A DNA stretch of 64,000 bases from Haematobia irritans. Taxonomy: Eukaryota; Arthropoda; Insecta; Diptera; Muscidae. The notes below the pieces were generated by a model. That model ran no database searches and was not told where the DNA came from. It saw only the letters and a list, made by a program, of their open reading frames with translations. The stretch lies in assembly GCF_050003625.1 (NCBI RefSeq), contig NC_134400.1, forward strand, positions 57,354,066-57,418,065, read 5' to 3'. The position numbers and the translations under genes are program-made. Each line of letters starts with the position of its first letter. Position 1 is the stretch's first letter. Shown here piece by piece: positions 46,767 to 57,843 of this stretch.

Positions 46767-49700
46767 GGCTGCATGTGCTGCCTTAAAAGTTCTCCTGATG
46801 AAAGGGGACATAGATATAGTTCTTATTCAAGAACCATATGTTTATAAAAACAAAATATGTGAATTAAGTACTCCGGGGTTCAAACTATTGCAGTATAGTG
46901 GTAATGATGTAAATCGAGCCTGTATAATTGCTAAAAACGAGCTCAACTTGTTTCTGCTTCCTTCAATGTGCAATACAGACACTGTCGTTGCCAGTTTAGA
47001 AATAGCCAAATGCAAATATTGGGTATCTTCGGTCTACATGGGACATGACAGGGAGATGCTTCCATATGCCGTTAAGACCTTAGTGGAGGAGTCACCTAAA
47101 ACAAAGACGAAACTCATTATGGGATGCGATGCGAATGCACATCATAGTATATGGGGAAGTAGTGATACTAATGCAAGGGGAGAGTCGCTAATAGAGTTTA
47201 TTTTGCGTACTAATCTGGTAGTTTGCAACAAGGGAGATGTCCCAACCTTTGTCACTAAAAACAGGCAAGAGGTTTTGGACATCACCTTGGCCTCGCAAGA
47301 ACTGAATGAAATGATATCTGAGTGGCATGTTTTAAGTGAACACAGCTTCTCAGATCGTCGCTACATCAGTTTCAAATTTGATGTTCATACCACCAACACC
47401 ATATTTCCGCCAAATGCAAGGAAAGCTGACTGGAATAGGTATAGGGAATCGTTCAATATGATGATACCGGAAATACCAGAGACAAATATGAGAAATGTGC
47501 AAGATATCGAATACGCAGTGGAGCGAATTACTAAGGCCTTCAACATCTCACTGAAAGCTGCATGCCCTAGAGGAAAGCCAAGGGGGAAACATCGACCACC
47601 ATGGTGGTCTACGGAATTAAGTAATATGAGGAAATCTTGCAGGAAGCTCTTTAACAAGGCAAAGTCCACCAGAGCTTCTGAGGACTGGGACGCTTACAAG
47701 AAGATTCTGAGAGGATACAAGCGAGAACTGAGAAAGGCTCAGCATAACTCTTGGAATGCTTACTGCAGCAGTATTGAGAATACGTCCGAGGCTTCCAGAC
47801 TACGGAAGGTTCTAGCATCCACCAACTCCGCTCCAGGTTTCATTAAAACATCGGAGGGCAATTGGACAACGTCCAGTGAGGAGACGCTGGAGGTACTATT
47901 GGACACACATTTTCCTGGAAATCAGACGGTTGAACCATGTACTGGCGGTGCCACAGTTGCTCAGCGGTCGTTTCCTGTCGAGGAAATTGTATCGGAAACT
48001 AGAATAAGATGGGCGCTAAATAGCTTTGGACCATTCAAATCCCCTGGACCTGATGGAATTACTCCGGCGGAGTTACAAGCTGTAACTGACAAAATTATCC
48101 CCTGGTTGTCGGTGATATATAAAGGATGTATCAACTTATCATATATCCCAGGAAAGTGGAGGGAAACAAAAGTCGTCTTCATACCTAAAGCGGGAAAAGC
48201 CTCTCACTCGAGGGCGAAGGATTTCCGACCAATCAGCTTATCCTCATTCCTACTTAAGACTCTGGAGAGGATGATAGATATTTATCTTAGAACTAGCATC
48301 GATTCAAGTTTGTTCTCGAAACGACAGCATGCATACTCGAAGGGCAGGTCTACTGAGACCGCACTACATGAACTAGTCAGCTTTATTGAAAGCTCACTAT
48401 CTGTCAAAGAATACACAATCGTGGCGTTTCTAGACATCGAAGGGGCGTTCAATAATGTCCATCCGAGCTCGATATTAAATGGACTGACAACTCTGAATGT
48501 TGATCCATGTATACTCAGGCTGTTAGACGAACTGCTAATGAAGAGACGTATTTCAGCCACACTAGGACAAGCAAACATACAAAAGTATGTGAACAGAGGC
48601 ACTCCCCAAGGAGGAGTTCTATCACCTCTTCTTTGGAATGTTGCTATAAATAGCCTTCTGGTTACTCTAGAAAAAGAAAGGATAAAAGTGGTAGCATACG
48701 CAGATGATGTAGCTCTGGCAGTCAGGGGAAAATTCCCATCCACAATCAGAGATATTATTCAGAGGGCCCTCCGGATGACTGAAAAATGGGCGAAAGACAA
48801 TGGTCTTGGGGTAAATCCCGCAAAGACAGAATTAGTCATGTACTGCAAAGATCGCAAAACTCCCACGGTTAGGCCTATTTCCTTAGGGGGTATTGAAATT
48901 CCCTTTGGTGATTGTGCAAAATACCGTTGGCGTTATTTTGGACAGGAAGCTGAACTTTAAGCTTAATATTGAAGAAAGGGCGAGGAAGGCAACTGTAGCT
49001 TTGTACTCGTGCAAAAAGGCAATAGGAAAAAAGTGGGGACTAAAACCAAAAATTGTGCATTGGCTATACACGGCAGTGGTTAGACCTATAATGCTATATT
49101 GTGTTGTAGTCTGGTGGCCGGCACTTCAGAAACCGACTGGTTTAGATAAAGTTCAGCGTATGGCGTGTTTGTGTATTTCAGGCGCATTCAGCAAGACAGG
49201 AACAAATTCCCTTAATGTCATGCTGCATCTATTGCCTTTAGACATTTTGGCCAAACAGTCAGCTGCAACAACGGCTGTGCGGTTGCGCGAACTATCGCTG
49301 TGGTCGGAAAAATGTTACGGTCACAGTTCTGTCCTCAAAACAATGTCAGATGTGCCTAACGTAGTGGATTACACTTTGGCGAGTCCACTTTTCGACAAAA
49401 AGTTTGAGACTCTAATCCCCAACAGTGAGGCGTGGTGCACACAGACCCCGGGGAATAAAGAATATATAGATTTCTACACTGATGGCTCCAAATTGGATGG
49501 ACAAGTGGGTTTCGGAGTATATTCTAATGATTTGGAACTTCAAATAGCGAAAAGATTACCTAATCACTGTAGTGTTTTTCAGGCTGAAATATTAGCAATA
49601 AGAGAGGTGGCGAATTGGCTGAGAAGTAATGTTCCAAAAAATGTGGGCATTAATATATACTCAGACAGTCAACCTGCAATAAAATCCTTGGACTCTGTGT

Positions 49701-50317
49701 TCCTCAACTCGAAAACGGCCATCGATTGCCACAAATCTCTCAATGAGATGGCTGAGCAGTACAATATTCACCTAATATGGGTGCCTGGCCATAGGAACAT
49801 ACCGGGAAACTGCGAAGCCGATGAGTTGGCAGGGCTAGGGACTACCTTACATATTCCAGGGGAACTAGAATTTGTTGGTATGCCCCTAGCTACCTGCAAG
49901 CTCATGCTGCGTGAGAAGGCTGTTATGATGGCAAATGTTCGATGGGAGAATTGCAAGGGTTGTAACGACACCAAGCAAATATGGCCCCATTTCAACTTAA
50001 ACCGCACACTAGATATGCTAATGTTCTCGAGACGTCAGATATCACTCCTGATATCTGCTATAACGGGTCGCTGCCTGATAGGAGATTTTGCAAAAACTAT
50101 TGGCGCGAAGTATAATGACTATTGTATGAGCTGTCATGATGCGGAGGAAAAAGAATCAATTAAACACCTCTTGTGTGAGTGTCCTGCATTTTGTGTAAAG
50201 CGCAAGCAACTTTTAGGAGCCTATAGCTTCAGATTACTGGCGGATCTGGAAAACGTTAACTTAAGCAGTCTGCTAATGTTTTTGGAACAATCTGGTTGGT
50301 TCGACAAAGAAAAATAA
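46726..50317 (+). pseudogene. Retrotransposon ORF2: endonuclease, reverse transcriptase, RNase H (one frameshift)
   Basis: It would be a protein of about 1196 residues. The first ATG is at 46726, 41 nt before the ORF1 stop and in the +1 frame. Residues 1-235 are an APE-type endonuclease (LQINLHHCKAA, LIQEPYV, GCDANAHHSIWG, SEHSFSDRR). The reverse transcriptase covers about 400-700 (FRPISLSSFLLKTLE, AFLDIEGAFNNV, GTPQGGVLSPLLWN, YADD near 656). RNase H starts near 910 (YTDGSK, FQAEI, YSDSQ, WVPGHRN, EADELA). A Cys/His cluster (CMSCHD...HLLCEC) lies near 1130. A single extra base near 48926 breaks the frame just after the RT thumb. Upstream reading stops at 48960, and the rest is open from about 48893 to 50317. 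All catalytic residues remain, so the copy is young and nearly intact. Confidence 0.9.
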
Positions 50318-50464
50318 TCAAGAAGGTTCAGCGGTTAAAACTAGAAGTGCCCATATGTAATAGGTACTTTTAGTTAATGTGGTATCACAATGGACTGAAT
50401 AGTCTAAGTGAGCCTGAATCTTAATCGGGCTGCCACTTTAACCTAACCTAACCTAACTTAACCG
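50318..50464 (+). other. 3' UTR and AACCT tail of the retrotransposon
   Basis: It is shared with 36348-36482 and, reversed, with 37691-37840. It ends 'ctgccactttaacctaacc' plus variable AACCT-type repeats. It is the segment most likely recognised by the element's own reverse transcriptase, as all three copies keep it. Confidence 0.7.
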
Positions 50465-50524
50465 ATTTGGAGACAATTTACAATTTAAATCGGTTACTGG
50501 GATTAAGCACAATGTTAGTAAAAA

Positions 50525-51789
50525 AACAAGTATATACAGCAGTAAATTCGGCCGGGCCGAATCGTAAATACCCACCACCATGAACCAAATATTAGGGTTT
50601 CCTTTGAAATTTCAGGAGGGCTTGAGGACACTTGCCGAAGATAAATTTAAAGATTTCACCTATGAGGACTATATCAGATTCTGGATTTATAAGAACCATT
50701 TTTGTTTGCGTTTTAGAGGAATCATTAACATCTCTTGTAAGTGTGCAAGAAAATTATAAAATAACTTCTTGATTTGAAATCTTAAATCTGTTGAAGTAAA
50801 ATCAGGAAATTTTACATTGAGTTTCAAGCAATTTTCATGATCAGTGCGCCTTCTACACCCTCAAGAAGTGAAGTCGGTCTATATGGAGGGCATTACCAAA
50901 TGGACCGATAAAAACTTAATCCGATAGACGTTTTTGTGAGCCTTAAATACCAGAATATTTACAATTTCAGGCAAATCAGATAAAAACTACGGTTTCTACA
51001 AACCCAAGGAGTTAAATCGGGAGATCATTCTTATGGGGGCTATACCAAAATATGGACCGATACTCACCATTTTCGGCACACCTCTTTATGGTCCTGAGAT
51101 ACCTCCAGATTTCCAATTTCAGACAAATTGGATAAAACCTACGGTTTCTATAAGCCCAAGACCCCAAATCGGGAGGTCCTTTTATATGGGAACCATACCA
51201 AAACATGGACCGATACTCACAATTTTTGGCACACGTATTTGTGGTCCTACAATACCTCTAGATTTCCAATTTCAGGTAAATTGAATAAAAACTGCGGTTT
51301 CTATAAGCCCAAGAAATAAAATCGGGAGATCGGTCTATATAGGGGCTACACTAAAACATGGACCGATACTCACCATTTTTTGGCACACCTCTTTATGGTC
51401 ATAAAATACCTCTAGATTTCAAATTTCAGGCAAATTGGATAAAAACTTCGATTTCTATAAGCCCAAGACCCCAAATCGGAAGATCGGTTTATATGGGGAC
51501 TATATTAAAACCAGGACCGATATAGCCCATCTTCGAACTTGACCTGCCTGCAGACAAAAGACGAGTTTGTGCAAAATTCCAGCACGATTGCTTCATTATT
51601 GAAGACTGTAGCGTGATTACAACAGACAGACAGACAGACGGACAGACGGACATCGTTATATCGTCTTAGAATTTCTCCCTGGTCAAGAATATATATACTT
51701 TATATAGTCGGAAATCGATATTTCGATGTGTTACAAACGGAATGACAAACTTATTATACCCCCGTCACCATTCTATGGTGGTGGGTATA
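50525..51789 (+). mobile_element. Family C element (C2), complete outline
   Basis: aacaagtatatacagcag start with hairpin ttcggccgggccgaa; the same unique part as C1 with small indels; four C-type units (50880-51490); GACA tract (51624-51650); core 'gtcaagaatatatatac'; terminal hairpin ending gtgggtata. Confidence 0.8.
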
Positions 51790-52729
51790 AAAATATGGGA
51801 AACATTTAAATCTGAAGCAATTTGAAGGAAACTTCGCAAAAGTTTATTTATGATTAATCGCTCGATATATATGTATTAGAAGTTTAGGAAAATTAGACTC
51901 ATTTTTTTCAAATTTTCGACTAAGCAGTGTCGATTTTACCAGGAAAATGTTGGTATTTTGACCATATTTGTCGAAATCAAAAAAACATATATATGGGAGC
52001 TATATCTAAATCTAAACCGATTTCAACCAAATTTGGCACGCATAGCTACAATGCTAATTCTACTCCCTGTGCAAAATTTCAACTAAATTGGAGTTAAAAA
52101 TTGCCCTCTGTGGTCATATGAGTGTAATCGGGCGAAAGCTATATATGTGAGATATATCCAAATCTGAACCGATTTCAACCAAATTTGGTACGCATAGTTA
52201 CAATGCTAATTCTACACCCTATGCAAAATTTCAACTAAATCGGAGCAAAAAATTGGCCTCTGTGGGAAAATGAGTGTAAATCGGGCGAAAGCTATATATG
52301 GGAGCTATATCTAAATATGAACCGATTTGGCTGATATTTTGCAAGTTTTTCGAGACTCATAAAATATTCGGATGTACGGAATTTGAGGAAGATCGGTTGA
52401 TATACACGCCAATTATGACCAGATCGGTGAAAAATATATGTGGCAGCTATATCTAAATCTGAACCGATTTTTTCCAAAATCAATAGGGATCGTCTTTGAG
52501 CCGAAGGACCCTATACCAAATTTTAGGACAATCGGACTAAAACTGGGAGCTGTACTTTGCTCACAAAAATACATCAACAGACAGACGGACATCGCTAAAT
52601 GGACTCAGAATTTAATTCTAAGCCGATCCGTATACTAAAAGGTTGGTCTATGATTACTCCTTCTTGGCGTTACATACAAATGCACAAACTTATTATACCC
52701 TGTACCACAGTAGTGGTGAAGGGTATAAA
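51790..52729 (+). mobile_element. Family E element, reversed relative of 31299-32566
   Basis: It starts 'aaatatgggaaacattt', then B-type units in reverse ('gaaagctatatatgggagctatatctaaat'), a GACA tract (52570-52590), 'aattctaagccgatccgtatac', and the hairpin ccctgtaccacagtagtggtgaagggtata. Confidence 0.75.
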
Positions 52730-53345
52730 TATGGGAAATATAAAACTAGAGCAATTTTAATGCAATTGTACAGTAGAGCATTTATGATTTATGGGGCGAT
52801 ACATATGTATTCGAGATATAGGAACATTTGAGTAATATTTACAAGTTTTGCTACCTAGCAGTGGCGATTTTACAAGGATATTGGTTAGATCTCGCCGAGA
52901 TATGTGGTCAATTGTGGGTTGTGATATATTATTTGGCAAAGTCGGGCGATATTTCCACAAGTCGGAGCCTTACTTAAAACTCAACAGTTCGGTGGAAAGT
53001 CTGGCATTATAGTGTGTAGGATATGACAACGATATGGGGAAATCATCACAGAATTTAGTGTCAAATCTGGGTATTTTGGTCATATTTGTATAAACCGGAA
53101 GAACAAATATATGAAGACTTTATATAGATCTGAAACAATTAGATCAAGATGCCACACTTGAATAGCTTATTAAATATGGAAACTATCGAGTCAATTGGAG
53201 GAAACTCCCATTGAAAACGGGTCTAAAATATGAAACATTTTACCATATTTCCCCAACTGTGGCGAACATATGAGAGCTATATCTAAATCTGAACCGATTT
53301 TGACCAAATTTGACATGCAGAGTCAGATTAATAATTCTGCTATAC
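52730..53345 (+). mobile_element. Diverged B/E-type remnant
   Basis: It starts 'aaatatgggaaatataaaac' and ends in 'atgagagctatatctaaatctgaaccgatttt', both B/E features. The middle is strongly diverged and no end hairpin is left. Confidence 0.55.
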
Positions 53346-53484
53346 CCGTATAGCTTTTTACTAACAGTATTCTAATATTCAATGGTGTTAAGTGTTGGGT
53401 AGTAGATTTCTAAGCATTGAATATACTTTCCCACAGCTCGAAGCAATATGGTCAGACCAGGTAAGATTCTTATTAAATATTAAC
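53346..53484. other. Spacer
   Basis: Nothing recognised. Confidence 0.3.
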
Positions 53485-54179
53485 CAACATTCTTTGCTTT
53501 GTCTACAATTTCAATTTGAGTGGATCCGAGGTAAATGTTGACGTTGTCACCTATATCAACATTTCTGTTCCGGATTATAATTGCCTTCGACTTATTAGGG
53601 TTAAGTATTAAACAGTATTTGTTGCAGACTGCGTTAAGATTCGATACACAAAACGCAATGGAATTCAGTTTGCATGTTGAATAAAGCTGCACGTCGTCAG
53701 CGTGCATTTGGATGTGATTATGTTTAATTTGATCAGGTAGACCATTCGAATATGTGTATTGAGTATAAGAGGAGTCCAAGGATTGATCCTTGTGGTAACC
53801 CTCTTGGCAGTGGAAGAAGTAAAAAGTTATAAGTTCCATTCGTTGTGTATTGTGATCGTTGTGACAGATATGATGCCAGTAAACGTGTTGCTGTTTTAGA
53901 GAGACTAAAGTTTCGTCTCAGTTTTTCAGTAAGTATTGAGTGGCAAACACTACTGCCTTGGAGTGATCAGGCAAAATTAGGAAACCGATATCACTATTGT
54001 CGAGCCCAGCCCTAATTGTCTCTACAACATCAGTAAGCGCAGTAATGCAGCTATGGTTTGGTCTAAACCCATATTGTCGTGTAATTAGCAAATTATTGAA
54101 GCTGGTTATGAATAATCTGAAGCTGGTTATGAATAATCTTCTCGAAGACTGTAGATAGGTAGGGCAGTATAGCTATAGG

Positions 54180-55599
54180 CATAAGCGTAGGAAGGCCTCT
54201 GGGGAGGGGGCTTAGACCCCCCCCAGAAAAATTTTAGCCCCCCCAGAATTTGAAGAACTATTTACGATTTTACATTTACTAAAAATTAAAAAAGTATATA
54301 CAACTGCACAAAGTTCCGCTAAAGACTTTCATGCACAATCGAATTACTTTGGTTGTGGTAGCAGTTGCCGATGGCAATATTTGAAATCTGGTATTTATAA
54401 AATAAATCTGTGGTTGAACTTTTGATTTAGTTGAATAACTAAAGCTCCTTTATTATTTTGTTTAGTCTGGTTTACTCAATTTAATTTAAAAAAATAGTAA
54501 TTGATACTATTCTTTCATAAACCCAATAAACACAAACATTGGAGAAATGCTTATATTCAATACGCTTTCAAACATTTTTTCAAAGAATTAGATTAGAATT
54601 CAATTTGTGAAATTGTTGAGAAAATCGCGTTCTCAATAAACAACAGACATTACCCTGAACAGTAGAATTCAACACGTTAGCAACAATTTCTCAACATATT
54701 AGCTACAACTTTTCAAACTAAATTTCATTTTAATGCTTCAAACCTATTGGAAAATTTGTTGAAAGCAAGCAATTTCCAAGGCCATTTGAATTAATGTTGA
54801 AGATGGGATTCACTATTAAATTGGTATGGCGTTACCTATGAAAAATGCTCATCCTTGTGTTTGTTGGGAATTAATATCTTAATAATGCTGCAAAAAAGCG
54901 TAGCCAAAAAAGAAGTGAAAATGTTCTTTTTGTTTCCGGAAGTGGTGCAAAATTGGCGGAGAAGCGATGAATGTAAAATGAAATTGTCATAGAACGAATG
55001 TCCACCGTTTCAACAGCCGTTGCCATGAATTTGCATCACTTCTTAAGGTGTGATCCGAATTCAGTGTTTTGAATGTGAATATAAAAATTTTGTTATATTT
55101 TCCCAAATAATTAATTTTTATGATTTTTAATGCATTCTAACGCTTGTTTGAAACGTTTTCCCTCGAATATTTTCAAAAATTCTATAAAAATGTCTATAAT
55201 GGATTTAGCATTTTTGTGGCAAAATTTGAATAATTTGTACCATTTTATTTATTCTTACTTTTGTTTAAAAGAAAACAAAAAATTACGCATTAAAATATGA
55301 AACAAATGAAGTAAAAAAACTTCCTGTGTAGTTAAAATAATTAACTTCTTTGTGAGGACATTTTTGGAAGTGCTTTTAAAGTTGTGCCTTAGAACAACTC
55401 CCAATTTTTTTGCTGGGAAAAGTGTGGAAATACTTTTAGTTGCTTTATTATAAATTAATTGTCTAGTTATTTTGATGTCTATATTGTTATTCATTTTTAT
55501 GAAATAAAACATTAATTGAACCTATAAGTTCAGTCTATAAATTTTCAGTTAGGGGGGCTATAGCCCCCCCCCTAGGAAAATTGTCTAGCTACGCTAATG
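54180..55599 (+). mobile_element. Family X element (X2), 1420 bp, complete
   Basis: It starts CATAAGCGTAG and ends CTACGCTAATG, an imperfect 11-bp inverted repeat. The 8-bp duplication GCTATAGG lies at 54172-54179 and 55600-55607. Excision restores the reverse transcriptase reading frame. Runs of C near each end ('gacccccccagaaaaattttagccccccc' and 'ggggggctatagcccccccc') are subterminal. It has no transposase. An 8-bp duplication with CA...TG ends fits hAT or P superfamily movement. Confidence 0.88.
54522..54868 (+). mobile_element. 347-bp MITE inserted in X2
   Basis: It starts cccaataaacacaaac and ends tgtgtttgttggg, an inverted repeat of about 13 bp. The homologous place in X1 (36538-36546, cataaattaat) lacks it, which gives the exact insertion point and at most a 2-3-bp (AA/AAT) duplication. 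AT-rich, non-coding. Confidence 0.8.
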
Positions 55600-55810
55600 G
55601 CTATAGGACGAAATTCACCATTACCCTTTGGCATTGGGAGTATTTTTTCGATTTTCCACATAGAAGGAAAACTGCTGGCCATTATAGCTGAACTGAAAAC
55701 ATGTGTAACATATGTGGCAGAATAATTCTAACGAATTTTGGATGAATGTCGTCATATCCAACGGCGTTTGAAGTCACTAACATTACAGCTTTATAGACTT
55801 CCGCTTGAAT

Positions 55811-55910
55811 ATATTTGTACATATTTTAGATTTAGATTACTTTTAGTTTAAGCAAGTTAGACAACAAAGCCTGCGAAAGAAAGTCCCGTTATACGAGAAC
55901 TGTTAAATAA
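55811..55910. other. Spacer
   Basis: Nothing recognised before the next A element. Confidence 0.3.
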
Positions 55911-56116
55911 AACAAGTATATACGGCCGTAAGTTCGGCCAGGCCGAATCTTATGTACCCTCCACCATGGATTGCGTAGGAACTTCTACTAAAGGCTGTCA
56001 TCCACAAACGAATTACTTGGGTTGCGATAACACTTGCCGATGGCAAGGTATCGTAAAACTTTTTAACACTGTCTGCTAAATTGTAAGTTAGTCCATATGG
56101 GGTATATATTAAACAA
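55911..56116 (+). mobile_element. Family A end fragment, about 206 bp
   Basis: aacaagtatatacggccg, GGCC hairpin, 'atggattgcgtaggaac', 'ttgccgatggcaagg', to 'gtatatattaaacaaa'. It is followed at once by a second copy of the same segment that begins the next A element. An equal solo fragment lies at 57638-57843. Confidence 0.8.
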
Positions 56117-57637
56117 AAACAAGTATATACGGCCGTAAGTTCGGCCAGGCCGAATCTTATGTACCCTCCACCATGGGTTGCGTAGGAACTTCTACTAAAG
56201 GCTGTCATCCACAATCGAATTACTTGGGTTGCGATAACACTTGCCGATGGCAAGGTATCGTAAAACTTTTTAACGCTGTCTTCTAAATTGTAAGTTAGCC
56301 CATACTGGGTATATATTAAACAAAAAAAGGCCGATTAAATACGTATATAATCTAGTTTAACAAAATTTTCTATAGAAATAAAATTTTGACAAAATTTTCT
56401 ATAGAAATGAAACCTTGACAAAAATTTCTATAGAAATAAAATTTTGACAAAATTTTCTATAGAATAAAAATTTGACAAAATTTTCTATAGAAATAAAAAC
56501 TTGACAAAATTTTCTATAGAAATAAAATGTTGACAAAATTTTCTATAGAAATAAAAATTTGACAAAATTTTCTATAGCAATACAATTTTGACAAAAATTT
56601 CTATAGAAATAAAATGTTGACAATAAACTAACATCAGGTACCAAATTTCAACCGGATCGGATGAATTTTGCCCCACCAAGAGGCTCCGGAGGTCAAATCT
56701 GGGGATCGGTTTATATGGGGGCTATATATAATTATGGACCGATATGGACCAATTTTTGCATGGTTGTTAAAAACCGTATACTAAGACCATGTACTAAATT
56801 TCAACCGGATCGGATGAATTTTGCTCCTTCAAGAGGCTCCGGTGGTCAAATCTGGGGATCGGTTTATATGGGAGCTATATATAATTATGGACCGATATGG
56901 ACCAATTTTTGCATGGTAGTTAGAGGCCGTATACTAACATCAGGTACCAAATTTCAACCGGATCGGATGAATTTTGCCCCTCCAAAAGTCTCCGGAGGTC
57001 AAATCTGGGGATCGGTTTATATGGGGGCTATATATAATTATGGACCGATATGGACCAATTTTTGCATGGTTGTTAGAGACCATATACTTACATCAGGTAC
57101 CAAATTTCAATCGGATCGGATGAATTTTGCCCCTCCAAGAGGCTCCGGAGTTCAAATCTGGGGATCGGTTTATATGGGGGCTATATATAATTATGGACCG
57201 ATATGGACCAATTTCTGCATGGTTGTTAGAGACCGTATACTAAGACCACGTACCAAATTTCAACCGGATCGGATGAATTTTGCTGCTCCGGGAGGCTCCC
57301 CAAGCCAAATTTGGGGATCGGTTTATATGGGGGCTATACGTAAACGTGGTCCGATATGGCCCATTTTCAATACCATCCGACCTACATCAATAACAACTAT
57401 TTGTGCCAAGTTTCAAGTCGATAGCTTGTTTCGTTCGGAAGTTAGCGTGATTTCCACAGACGGACGGACAGCCGGACAGACGGACAGACGGACGGACGGA
57501 CGGACGGACATGCTTAGATCGACTCAGAATTTCACCACGACCCAGAATATATACTTTATGGGGTCTTAGAGCAATATTTCGATGTGTTACAAACGGAATG
57601 ACAAAGTTAATATACCCCCATCCTATGGTGGAGGGTA
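56117..57637 (+). mobile_element. Family A element (A9)
   Basis: End segment, 28-bp array (56355-56620), four and a half 153-bp units of the GGAGGTC type (56630-57330), a long GACG/GACA tract (57459-57509), core and terminal hairpin. The part from 56330 to 57637 is almost identical to 59886-61143. Confidence 0.82.
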
Positions 57638-57843
57638 GAACAAGTATATACGGCCGTAAGTTCGGCCAGGCCGAATCTTATGTACCCTCCACCATGGATT
57701 GCGTAGGAACTTCTACTAAAGGCTGTCATCCACAATCGTATTACTTGGGTTGCGATAACACTTGCCGATGGCAAGGTATCGTAAAACTTTTTAACGCTGT
57801 CTTCTAAATTGTAAGTTAGCCCATACTGGGTATATATTAAACA
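57638..57843 (+). mobile_element. Solo family A end fragment
   Basis: The same 206-bp segment as at 55911, again ending 'tatattaaacaaa' and again followed by the start of another A element (57844). Confidence 0.8.

Larger units (their letters stand above)
45488..50464 (+). mobile_element. Full-length LOA/I-group non-LTR retrotransposon, about 4.98 kb
   Basis: It has a 49-nt leader, ORF1, an overlapping ORF2, a 3' UTR of about 120 nt and a tail of (AACCT)n-like repeats (taacctaacctaacc, 50440-50464). ATTTG is present on both sides (45483-45487 and 50465-50469). Removing the element restores a B' sequence like that at 33860-33900. The clade is judged from the endonuclease, RT and RNase H order and from recalled LOA/I sequences. 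Confidence 0.85.
53485..55810 (-). pseudogene. Jockey/CR1-like reverse transcriptase remains, split by a DNA transposon
   Basis: Read on the minus strand from 55810: VTSNAVGYDDIHPKF, then the RT segment leading to NGEFR (end at about 55608). The 1420-bp X2 element intervenes (54180-55599). The protein then resumes PIAILPYLSTVFEK (54179 downward), QYGFRPNHSC, ALTDVVETIRAGLDN and DHSKAV (degenerate DFSKAF). After a gap with frame changes come HADDVQLYST (the F/YADD catalytic box, near 53700), LNPNKSKAIII and YLGSTQIEIVDKAKNVG. There are several stops and frameshifts, and a duplicated IIHNQLQ stretch. Endonuclease, N-terminus and 3' end are missing. The family is recognised from these RT motifs; the exact clade is uncertain. 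Confidence 0.82.

Noticed and set aside
47000..50317. Endogenous retrovirus or virus-derived gene
   Set aside because: The RNase H and reverse transcriptase belong to a non-LTR element with an endonuclease domain; there are no LTRs, protease or envelope, and I found no viral gene elsewhere in the window.
50440..50464. Interstitial telomere
   Set aside because: Only a few AACCT units are present and they always sit at the 3' end of one retrotransposon family.
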